Positions 52,863 through 59,852 of a DNA stretch of 64,000 bases are shown here, in pieces. Numbering within the stretch: the first letter of the stretch is position 1; every line of letters begins with the position of its first letter. The notes below the pieces were generated by a model. It was not told the DNA's origin. It did no database searches and saw only the letters and a program-made list of their open reading frames with translations. This DNA comes from an uncultured Alistipes sp. (GTDB lineage Bacteria > Bacteroidota > Bacteroidia > Bacteroidales > Rikenellaceae), in NCBI GenBank assembly GCA_910584485.1, contig CAJUAV010000002.1:186001-250000 (forward strand), in the 5' to 3' direction. The position numbers and the translations under genes were made by a program.

Positions 52863-52880
52863 TCTTGCATCGGTAAATAA
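52863..52880 (+). other. Displaced mnmE 3'-end copy, right att-like repeat
   Basis: TCTTGCATCGGTAAATAA reads SCIGK-stop, an AT-rich variant of the mnmE terminus. Similarity extends upstream (AACACCTAATTTTTC against AACACATCTTTTCG). The copy lies 745 bp from the genuine end and is not attached to any frame. Confidence 0.55.
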
Positions 52881-52881
52881 A

Positions 52882-52912
52882 CCGCGGGCCATCGACGATC
52901 GACGGCCCGCGG
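52882..52912 (-). terminator. Intrinsic terminator of the regulator operon
   Basis: A 9-bp stem (CCGCGGGCC/GGCCCGCGG), with an inner TCGA-CGA-TCGA hairpin, is followed on the minus strand by TTTATTT. It lies 15 bp after the regulator stop. Confidence 0.75.
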
Positions 52913-52927
52913 CGGTTCAAGTCAGGT

Positions 52928-53212
52928 TCAAGACAGGTTCAGATAGCGTTTCAGGTCGTTCACATAGGCCTCGAAGGCGCGGCGGCCCGCATCCGTGATG
53001 CGGCAAATCGTGCGCGTTCGCTTGCCGGCGAACCCCTTCTCGACCGCGATATAACCCGCGGCGGAGAGTTTGTCGAGCTGCACGCTCAAATTCCCCGCGG
53101 TCGACTCAGTCCGCTCCCGCAGATAGACGAAATCCGCCTCTTCCACGTTCATCAGGATCGACATGACCGCCAGCCTCAACTGGGAGTGCAGCAGCGGATC
53201 CAGCTCTTTCAT
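52928..53212 (-). CDS. Winged-helix transcriptional regulator (HTH_34/MarR-like)
   Basis: The 94-residue protein is a single winged-helix domain: MKELDPLLHSQLRLAVMSIL, DFVYLRERTESTAGNLSVQL (recognition helix region), AGYIAVEKGFAGKRTRTICR (wing) and DAGRRAFEAYVNDLKRYL. This matches small ArsR/MarR-type dimeric regulators. Its start overlaps the stop of the membrane-protein gene (4 bp). It probably binds the two palindromes upstream of the operon and represses its own synthesis. The signal it senses is unknown. Confidence 0.88.
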   Translation of the reverse strand: MKELDPLLHSQLRLAVMSILMNVEEADFVYLRERTESTAGNLSVQLDKLSAAGYIAVEKGFAGKRTRTICRITDAGRRAFEAYVNDLKRYLNLS

Positions 53213-53835
53213 CGCGTCGAACGTTTCAGTTTCCGCCGGATGACGATCGCCGGCACCAGGAACATCAGCACGAAGCAGAGCATGTAGAGCGGAATCATCC
53301 AGCCCATGCGCAGCGGCAGACCGCTCACGGCGGCAGCCGCCACGACGAACCCCGTCAGCATCGAAAACACGCCGCCGAAGAGGTACGATTTCTCTTCGAG
53401 CACGATGCCCTGCATCGCCGCGCCGAAGCCGACCACAATAAAGGCGAAGAAAAAGAAGGTCAGCCACGCCTGCGGATAACCGCTCCACTGGAAAGCGAGG
53501 CAGAGCACCGTCAGGCAGATCGGAAGGGCGCAGAGGATCTTCCCGACACCTTCGCAAATCCGATCGACGTAGGTTTTTACGGGTCTCTCCGACCGATCGG
53601 CCAGCAGGATGTTGAGCGGAATGCCGATCACGGGAATGGCGAACCAGACGAAGTTGAAGCGCACGTCACCGGTCAGCTGCCACAGCAGCCAGACCGCGGC
53701 GGCCGTCGCCACGGAAAGGGCCGCCCACATGACCGAAATGCGCAGATCGGGCACGGCGACACGACGCTTCGAGGCGTCGATCATGCGGCCGATGAGCACC
53801 ATGCTCTCTTCGGGGGTCAATTGTTTCTCTTCCAT
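53209..53835 (-). CDS. Integral membrane protein co-transcribed with a winged-helix regulator
   Basis: The 208-residue protein has a hydrophilic N-terminus (MEEKQLTPEESMVLIGRMID) and about six membrane helices (SVMWAALSVATAAAVWLLWQL, FVWFAIPVIGIPLNILL, ALPICLTVLCLAFQW, AWLTFFFFAFIVVGFGAAM and two more). It ends in a basic tail (RRKLKRSTR). No enzymatic motif is visible. The pairing of a hydrophobic protein with an HTH_34-type regulator is common in Bacteroidota but uncharacterised. The first ATG sits only 2 nt after a -7 box; an internal ATG at residue 12 is an alternative start. Confidence 0.82.
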   Translation of the reverse strand: MEEKQLTPEESMVLIGRMIDASKRRVAVPDLRISVMWAALSVATAAAVWLLWQLTGDVRFNFVWFAIPVIGIPLNILLADRSERPVKTYVDRICEGVGKILCALPICLTVLCLAFQWSGYPQAWLTFFFFAFIVVGFGAAMQGIVLEEKSYLFGGVFSMLTGFVVAAAAVSGLPLRMGWMIPLYMLCFVLMFLVPAIVIRRKLKRSTR

Positions 53836-53837
53836 AA

Positions 53838-53845
53838 CAAAGATA
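53838..53845 (-). promoter_or_regulatory. Proximal -7 box (P2) of the regulator operon
   Basis: TATCTTTG on the minus strand ends 2 nt before the ATG at 53835. The palindrome at 53866-53882 occupies its -33 region. If used, the message would be leaderless or start at the internal Met12. Confidence 0.45.
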
Positions 53846-53865
53846 AGATTAAGGTTTTACAAATC

Positions 53866-53882
53866 GGTTTATAAAATAAACC
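53866..53882. promoter_or_regulatory. Operator palindrome O2
   Basis: GGTTTATAAAATAAACC has perfect 7-bp arms with a 3-bp centre, identical in its arms to O1 at 53955-53971. Confidence 0.7.
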
Positions 53883-53890
53883 ACAAGCGG

Positions 53891-53925
53891 AAAACAAAAG
53901 AGCCGACGCGCGCAAGACGACTCTT
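53891..53925 (-). other. Leader hairpin, possible attenuator
   Basis: On the minus strand AAGAGTCG (53918-53925) can pair with CGGCTCTT (53898-53905), including one wobble pair. TTGTTTT follows at once (53891-53897). It lies downstream of promoter P1 and upstream of the coding region. Confidence 0.4.
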
Positions 53926-53942
53926 CGGAGGCTTTCCCGATG

Positions 53943-53974
53943 CAAATATAAATCGGTTTATTGAATAAACCAAA
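53943..53974 (-). promoter_or_regulatory. Distal promoter P1 of the regulator operon with operator O1 in its spacer
   Basis: TTTG (53971-53974), a 20-bp spacer and TATATTTG (53943-53950) match the consensus. The palindrome GGTTTATTGAATAAACC (53955-53971) sits between the two boxes, the classical position for repression. Confidence 0.75.
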
Positions 53975-54078
53975 TTTATCGCAAAAAAATCGCACGCGAA
54001 CCGGCGACCGTCCCTCCCCGCCCGAAAGATTTTTGCCGATAATCGGCCCGCCGACCGCGGCGGCATCCCTTTTTTTAC

Positions 54079-54086
54079 TAACTTTG
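54079..54086 (+). promoter_or_regulatory. Promoter -7 box of nadB
   Basis: TAACTTTG matches TAnnTTTG, 35 nt before the nadB ATG. The leader contains a small GCGCGAAAACGCG dyad. No well-spaced TTTG is found. Confidence 0.5.
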
Positions 54087-54121
54087 AGGCGCGAAAACGC
54101 GTTTTAAAGCTAAAACCCAAG

Positions 54122-55681
54122 ATGAAAACCGATTTTCTGGTGATCGGCTCCGGCGCGGCGGGCCTGACCTTCGCGCTCAAGGCTGCCGAGAAAGGCCGCG
54201 TGACGATCGTCACGAAGGGCGAAATGCAGGAGTGCAACACCAACTATGCCCAGGGCGGCATCTGCTCGGTCACCTACGCTCCCGACACCTTCGAAAAGCA
54301 CATCCGCGACACGCTCGTCTGCGGAGCGGGCAAATGCGACGAGCAGGCGGTCGAACTGGTCGTACGACGGGCGCCCGAGCTCATTCGGGACCTCATCGCA
54401 TGGGGCACGCGCTTCAACAAGACACCCGACGGCCGCTTCGAACTCAACCGCGAAGGGGGTCACACCGAGCACCGCATCCTCCACTACGAGGATCTGACGG
54501 GCGCCGAAATCGAACGCGCACTCGTCGAGGCGGTCCGCCGCCACCCCAACATCACGGTCCTCGAACACCATTTCGCCATCGACCTGCTGACGCAGCACCA
54601 CCTGGGCGAGTTCGTCACGCGCCACACGCGCGGCCTCGCCTGCTTCGGCGCCTACGTGCTCGACGAGCGGACGAACGCCGTCGAGACGATGCTCGCCCGC
54701 TTCACGATCGTCGCCACGGGCGGCTGCGGCAACATCTACTCCTCGACCTCGAATCCGATCGTGGCAACGGGCGACGGCGTGGCGATGTGCCACCGCGCCA
54801 AGGCGATCACCGAGAACATGGAGTTCATCCAGTTCCACCCCACGACCCTCTACAACCCGGGCGAGAAACCCAATTTCCTCATCACGGAGGCGATGCGCGG
54901 CTTCGGCGCCATCCTGCGCCTCCAGAACGGCGACGAGTTCATGGACAAGTACCACCCGATGAAATCGCTCGCCCCGCGCGACATCACGGCCCGCGCCATC
55001 TACCGCGAAATGACGCGCCGCGGCGAAGAGTTCGTCTACCTCGACGTGACGCACAAGGAGGCTGCGGCGATTCGCAGCCATTTCCCGAACATCTGCGAAA
55101 AGTGTCTCTCGATCGGCATCGACATCACCAAGGAGTGGATCCCCGTCACCCCCGCCGCCCACTACTCGTGCGGCGGCGTCAAGGTCGACACCTACGGGCA
55201 GACCTCCATCAAGCGGCTCTATGCGCTCGGCGAGACCTCCTGCACGGGGCTGCACGGCGCCAACCGCCTCGCCTCGAACTCGCTCATCGAAGCCCTCGTC
55301 TATGCCGACCAGGCCGCCCGCCACACCGCCGAGCGCTTCGAGGCGACCGATTTTCAGGACGGCATCCCCGACTGGGATTTCGCGGGGGCGCAGCACGCCG
55401 AGGAGATGCTCATGCTGATCCAGTCGAAACGCGAGGTGCAGGCCATCATGTCGAACTACGTGGGCATCGTCCGCTCGAACCTCTCGCTCAAGCGCGCCAT
55501 GCGCCGCCTGGCGATTCTTTTCGAGGAGACCGAGGAGCTCTACGGCCGCACGAAGCCCAACCGCGAGCTGTGCGAACTGCGCAACATGATCGCCGTGGCC
55601 TACCTGGTCATCAAGCAGGGACGCGAACTCAAAGAGTCGGTCGGCTGCCACTACAACTCGGACTACACGCAGCAGGCCTGA
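54122..55681 (+). CDS. nadB: L-aspartate oxidase
   Basis: NadB oxidises aspartate to iminoaspartate in de novo NAD synthesis. The 519-residue flavoprotein has the FAD motif VIGSGAAGLTFALKAAEKG (Gly9-Gly14), ECNTNYAQGGICSV and REGGHTEHRILH. The catalytic region contains EFIQFHPTT, PRDITARAIYREM, GLHGANRLASNSLIEALVYA and a helical C-terminal domain. NadA and NadC are not in this window. A terminator follows 27 bp after the stop. Confidence 0.95.
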   Translation: MKTDFLVIGSGAAGLTFALKAAEKGRVTIVTKGEMQECNTNYAQGGICSVTYAPDTFEKHIRDTLVCGAGKCDEQAVELVVRRAPELIRDLIAWGTRFNKTPDGRFELNREGGHTEHRILHYEDLTGAEIERALVEAVRRHPNITVLEHHFAIDLLTQHHLGEFVTRHTRGLACFGAYVLDERTNAVETMLARFTIVATGGCGNIYSSTSNPIVATGDGVAMCHRAKAITENMEFIQFHPTTLYNPGEKPNFLITEAMRGFGAILRLQNGDEFMDKYHPMKSLAPRDITARAIYREMTRRGEEFVYLDVTHKEAAAIRSHFPNICEKCLSIGIDITKEWIPVTPAAHYSCGGVKVDTYGQTSIKRLYALGETSCTGLHGANRLASNSLIEALVYADQAARHTAERFEATDFQDGIPDWDFAGAQHAEEMLMLIQSKREVQAIMSNYVGIVRSNLSLKRAMRRLAILFEETEELYGRTKPNRELCELRNMIAVAYLVIKQGRELKESVGCHYNSDYTQQA

Positions 55682-55707
55682 TCGCTCGGAAACGGCATCC
55701 AGCAAGG

Positions 55708-55735
55708 ACGGCGGACCGACAGTACGGTCCGCCGT
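55708..55735 (+). terminator. Intrinsic terminator of nadB
   Basis: An 11-bp perfect stem (ACGGCGGACCG and complement) with a 6-nt loop is followed by TTCGATTTTTCC. Confidence 0.85.
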
Positions 55736-55737
55736 TT

Positions 55738-55957
55738 CGATTTTTCCGATAGGCTTCGTCGGCAACATGCGGACAAGCTTGCCTTTGCCCTCGTTTATTC
55801 GTAATCTTTGGTGCGCCCCGGATACTCCCGCTCGGCAAAATGCAGGCAAGTTTGCTTTTGCCCTCGCTTATTCGTAATCTTTGGCTGCGCCCGAGATACT
55901 CCGCCTCGGCAAATCGCAAATAAATTTGCATTTGCTCTCGGCTTATTCGTATCTTTG
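55738..55957 (+). repeat. Three promoter-bearing repeat cassettes upstream of the MazG-like gene
   Basis: Units end at 55810, 55883 and 55957 (about 73 bp each) and are inverted copies of the array at 46004-46270. The last unit (55884-55957) carries TTTG at 55925-55928, a 21-bp spacer and TATCTTTG at 55950-55957, 26 bp before the MazG-like ATG, so it is the likely promoter. The two upstream units read TAATCTTTG, with one extra base inside the box. Each unit has a dyad core (GCAAATAAATTTGC, GCAAGTTTGC, CAAGCTTG). Confidence 0.85.
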
Positions 55958-55983
55958 TCGTTGGATCCAAATATTCCCGCACC

Positions 55984-56310
55984 ATGACACTCAACGAATA
56001 CCAGCAACACGCCCTCGAAACGGCCGTCTATCCCGCCGAAAGCCGCATCGTCTACCCCACGCTCGGCCTGACGGGCGAAGCGGGCGAGGTGGCCGACAAG
56101 GTCAAGAAGGTGATCCGCGACGATCACCGCGAATTCACCGACGAGAAAAAACGCGAAATCATGAAGGAGATCGGCGACGTGCTGTGGTACTGCGCCACCC
56201 TCTCGCACGACCTCGGCTACGACCTCGAAGAGGTGGCCCGCACGAACGTCGAAAAACTCCGCTCGCGCATGGAGCGCCACCGGATCGGCGGCAGCGGCGA
56301 CAACCGCTAA
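55984..56310 (+). CDS. MazG-like nucleoside triphosphate pyrophosphohydrolase
   Basis: The 108-residue protein is an all-alpha NTP pyrophosphatase with the metal-binding EXXE/EXXD motifs: GLTGEAGEVADKVKKVIRDD and MKEIGDVLWYCATLSHDLG. It should hydrolyse (d)NTPs to monophosphates, perhaps non-canonical ones or in stress control. It is short, like the single-domain MazG-like/MazG-related family rather than full MazG. Its promoter is provided by the last unit of the repeat array. Confidence 0.9.
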   Translation: MTLNEYQQHALETAVYPAESRIVYPTLGLTGEAGEVADKVKKVIRDDHREFTDEKKREIMKEIGDVLWYCATLSHDLGYDLEEVARTNVEKLRSRMERHRIGGSGDNR

Positions 56311-56411
56311 CCACCGCGGGGGCTGCCGCCGTACGGCGGAAACCGAGCTGCCGCAAACACCGCCCGCACCCGAACGAATCAAACCGCAAGAAACAAACGC
56401 ATCATTCAAGC

Positions 56412-58400
56412 ATGGAACAACAGAACCGCACATCGCTGCCCGAAAACGCCTATCGGGAGCTCAAAGCAGGCGAAACCTACCGCCCCGTCATGCCGACGGA
56501 GAGCGCACCCGTCGAGGTGACCCCCTATTCGGTGGGCATGGGACTGGTGATGGCCGTCGTCTTCTCGGCCGCGGCCGCCTTCCTCGGCCTCAAGGTCGGG
56601 CAGGTCTTCGAGGCCGCCATCCCGATCGCCATCATCGCCGTGGGCTGCGGCACGCTCCTGGGCAAAAAGAACATGCTCGGGCAGAACGTCATCATCCAGT
56701 CGATCGGCGCCTCGTCGGGCGTGATCGTCGCGGGAGCCATCTTCACGCTCCCCGCCCTCTACATCCTGGGGCTCGAAGCGGCCTTCTGGCAGGTCTTCCT
56801 CGCCTCGCTCTTCGGCGGCGTGCTGGGCATCGTCCTGCTGATCCCCTTCCGCAAATATTTCGTCAAACAGATGCACGGCAAGTACCCCTTCCCCGAGGCT
56901 ACGGCCACGACCGAGGTGCTCATCTCGGGCGAGAAGGGCGGCAACCAGGCCAAGCTGCTCGCCGTGGCGGGACTCGTCGGCGGTCTCTACGATTTCGTTG
57001 TCGGCACCTTCGGCCTCTGGACCGAGGCCGTCTCGACGCGCATCTGCCACTGGGGCGTCCTGCTCGCCGACAAGGCCAAGCTGGTCTTCTCGGTCAACAC
57101 CTCGGCCGCCGTGCTCGGTCTGGGCTACATCATCGGTCTCAAATACGCCCTCATCATCACCGCAGGCTCGGCCCTCGTCTGGTTCGTCGTCGTGCCCCTC
57201 GCCGGCGCGATCGCCCCCGAGACGCTGACCGCCGTCGTCGGCATGACGAGCGAACAGCTCTTCCCCTCGGCCGCCGGCTCGCTCACGCCCGAAGAGCTCT
57301 TCCAGGCCATCGGCAAACCGCTCGGCATCGGCGGCATCGCCATGGCGGGCATCATCGGCATCTGCCGCCAGGCGGGCATCATCCGCCAGGCCGTCGGACT
57401 GGCCGTCTCGGAGCTGGGGGGGGGTAGCCGCCAGGCCGCCTCGACCGAACGCACGCAGCGCGACTTGACGATGAAGCTCATCCTCACGGTCCTCTGCGCC
57501 ACGCTCGTCGCCGTGCTCTTCTTCTTCCAGTTCGGCCTGCTGAACAACTGGATGCAGACCCTCGTGGCACTGGCGATCGTCTTCGTCATCGCCTTCCTCT
57601 TCACGACCGTCGCCGCGAACGCCATCGCCATCGTCGGCACGAACCCCGTCTCGGGCATGACCCTCATGACGCTCATCCTCTCGTCGCTCGTGCTGGCGAG
57701 CGTCGGCCTGAACGGCACGACGGGCATGACGGCCGCTTTGGTGATCGGCGGCGTGGTCTGCACCGCCCTCTCGATGGCGGGCGGCTTCATCACCGACCTC
57801 AAGATCGGCTACTGGCTCGGCACGACGCCCCGCAAGCAGGAGGCATGGAAATTCCTCGGCACGCTCGTCTCGGCAGCCACCGTGGCCGGGGTGATGATCG
57901 TCCTGAACAAGGCCTACGGCTTCGTGGGCGAAGGGGCCCTCGTCGCACCCCAGGCCAACGCCATGGCCGCCGTCATCCAGCCCCTCATGACGGGCGGACA
58001 GACCCCGTGGATGCTCTACCTCTACGGCGCGGCGATCGCCCTCCTGCTGTCGATCGTCGGCGTGCCCGCCCTCGCCTTCACGCTGGGCATGTTCATCCCC
58101 ATGTCGCTCAACGCGCCGCTCGTGGCGGGCGGTCTGGTGGCGTGGTACGTCTCGACCCGCTCGAAGGACGAAGCCCTCAACAAGGCACGCTTCGACCGCG
58201 GCACGCTCATCGCCTCGGGCTTCATCGCGGGCGGCGCCCTGATGGGTGTCGTGAGCGCGGTGCTCAAGTTCGCCGAGGTGGACTGGTTCCTCTCCGACTG
58301 GGCCGCCTCGAACGGCGCCGAATGGACGGGGCTGGCGATGTACGCCGCCATCATCGGCTATTTCGGCTGGCATACGCTGAAGGCGGACAAGGAGGCGTAA
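56412..58400 (+). CDS. OPT family oligopeptide transporter
   Basis: The 662-residue inner-membrane protein has about 16 helices and the OPT family blocks: GMGLVMAVVFSAAAAFLGLK, KYPFPEATATTEVLISGEKG, IGICRQAGIIRQAVGLAVSE and ANAIAIVGTNPVSGMTLMTL. OPT members import oligopeptides or metal-chelate complexes with protons. It lies upstream of pepT, which would digest tripeptides, so peptide import is plausible. A run of nine G (57416-57424) lies in frame in a loop (SELGGGSRQ). Confidence 0.93.
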   Translation: MEQQNRTSLPENAYRELKAGETYRPVMPTESAPVEVTPYSVGMGLVMAVVFSAAAAFLGLKVGQVFEAAIPIAIIAVGCGTLLGKKNMLGQNVIIQSIGASSGVIVAGAIFTLPALYILGLEAAFWQVFLASLFGGVLGIVLLIPFRKYFVKQMHGKYPFPEATATTEVLISGEKGGNQAKLLAVAGLVGGLYDFVVGTFGLWTEAVSTRICHWGVLLADKAKLVFSVNTSAAVLGLGYIIGLKYALIITAGSALVWFVVVPLAGAIAPETLTAVVGMTSEQLFPSAAGSLTPEELFQAIGKPLGIGGIAMAGIIGICRQAGIIRQAVGLAVSELGGGSRQAASTERTQRDLTMKLILTVLCATLVAVLFFFQFGLLNNWMQTLVALAIVFVIAFLFTTVAANAIAIVGTNPVSGMTLMTLILSSLVLASVGLNGTTGMTAALVIGGVVCTALSMAGGFITDLKIGYWLGTTPRKQEAWKFLGTLVSAATVAGVMIVLNKAYGFVGEGALVAPQANAMAAVIQPLMTGGQTPWMLYLYGAAIALLLSIVGVPALAFTLGMFIPMSLNAPLVAGGLVAWYVSTRSKDEALNKARFDRGTLIASGFIAGGALMGVVSAVLKFAEVDWFLSDWAASNGAEWTGLAMYAAIIGYFGWHTLKADKEA

Positions 58401-58576
58401 GAAGGGGCGGACTTCGTTGCGGGGACGATCGCGAGACACGCGCCGCCCGGGCAGCGACTCGCGAGGCATCGTGCTGCAAGCGCCCCCGGCGGCTCACGAC
58501 AAGGCCCGTCCTGCCGCCGTCGGCGAAACAGCCCCCGCACCGACCAAGAAACAACACACAAAACCGAATAACAGCC

Positions 58577-59794
58577 ATGCAATTACTGGATCGTTTTCTG
58601 AAATACGTCTCCTACGACACGCAATCGGCCGAGGAGAGCGGTACGTTTCCCTCGACCGACAAACAGCGCGTACTGCTCGAAGCGCTGCGCGACGAGATGA
58701 TCGCCCTCGGCATGACCGAGGTGACGATGGACCGCAACGGCTATGTGATGGGGTCGATTCCCGCCACGAAGGGGTGCGAAACGGCCCCCGTCATCGGCTT
58801 CATCGCCCACGTCGACACGTCGCCCGACATGAGCGGCGCGAACGTCAAGCCCCGCATCATCGAGTGCTACGACGGCGAGGACATCCTGCTCAACAGCGCC
58901 CTCACGATGCGCGTCGCGGAGTTCCCCGAGCTCGCCTTCTTCAAGGGCCACACCCTCATCCACACCGACGGCACGACCCTGCTGGGGGCCGACGACAAGG
59001 CGGGCGTGGCGGAGATCATGACCGCGGCCGAGGAGCTCCTCGCCCACCCCGAAATCGCCCACGGCAAGATCCGCATCGGCTTCACGCCCGACGAAGAGGT
59101 GGGGCGCGGCGTCGACTATTTCGACGTGGCCGCCTTCGGCGCCGATTTCGCCTACACGGTCGACGGCGGCATGGAGGGCGAGCTGGAGTACGAAAACTTC
59201 AACGCCGCGAGCGCCAAGATCGACATCCGCGGCCGCAACGTCCACCCGGGCTACGCCAAAAACAAGATGATAAACGCCATCGAGGTGGCTGCCGAGCTGC
59301 AACGGCTCCTCCCCGCCGCCGAGCGGCCCGAGCACACCGAAGGGTACGAGGGCTTCTACCACTGCGTGGGCATCCGCGGCACGGTCGAGGAGGCGCAGCT
59401 TTCGTACATCATCCGCGACCATGACGCCGACCGCTTCGAAAAGCGCAAGGTCTTCCTCTGGTCGTGCGTCGACCTGCTCAAGCAGCAATACGGCGAAGAG
59501 GTGCTGACGCTCACCCTCAAGGACCAGTACTACAACATGCGCAAGATGGTCGAGCCCCATCCGCAGGTGATCGACAAGGCGCTGCGCGCCATGGAGCAGG
59601 CCGACGTGAAACCCCTCGTGCGGCCCATCCGCGGCGGTACGGACGGCGCCCGTCTCTCGTTCATGGGGCTCCCCTGTCCGAACCTCTTCACGGGAGGCAT
59701 GAACTTCCACGGCAAATTCGAGTACTGCTCGCTGAACACGATGCGCAAGGCGCAGCAGGTCGTCGTCAACCTCGCCCGCCTCTGGGCGGAATAA
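58577..59794 (+). CDS. pepT: Tripeptidase T
   Basis: The 405-residue M20 metallopeptidase removes the N-terminal residue from tripeptides. Metal and catalytic motifs are GFIAHVDTSPDMSG (His78, Asp80), LLGADDKAGVAEIM, FTPDEEVGRGVDYF and VDGGMEGELEYENF, with PIRGGTDGARLSFMGLPCPN and FHGKFEYCSL near the C-terminus. It is separated by 176 bp of gene-free sequence from the OPT transporter upstream. The downstream nadE is 58 bp away. Confidence 0.95.
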   Translation: MQLLDRFLKYVSYDTQSAEESGTFPSTDKQRVLLEALRDEMIALGMTEVTMDRNGYVMGSIPATKGCETAPVIGFIAHVDTSPDMSGANVKPRIIECYDGEDILLNSALTMRVAEFPELAFFKGHTLIHTDGTTLLGADDKAGVAEIMTAAEELLAHPEIAHGKIRIGFTPDEEVGRGVDYFDVAAFGADFAYTVDGGMEGELEYENFNAASAKIDIRGRNVHPGYAKNKMINAIEVAAELQRLLPAAERPEHTEGYEGFYHCVGIRGTVEEAQLSYIIRDHDADRFEKRKVFLWSCVDLLKQQYGEEVLTLTLKDQYYNMRKMVEPHPQVIDKALRAMEQADVKPLVRPIRGGTDGARLSFMGLPCPNLFTGGMNFHGKFEYCSLNTMRKAQQVVVNLARLWAE

Positions 59795-59852
59795 CCCGCT
59801 CGGGGCCGGGCACCGCGCCGCGGGAGCCGCTCCGAGCCAACCCACGCTTGCT

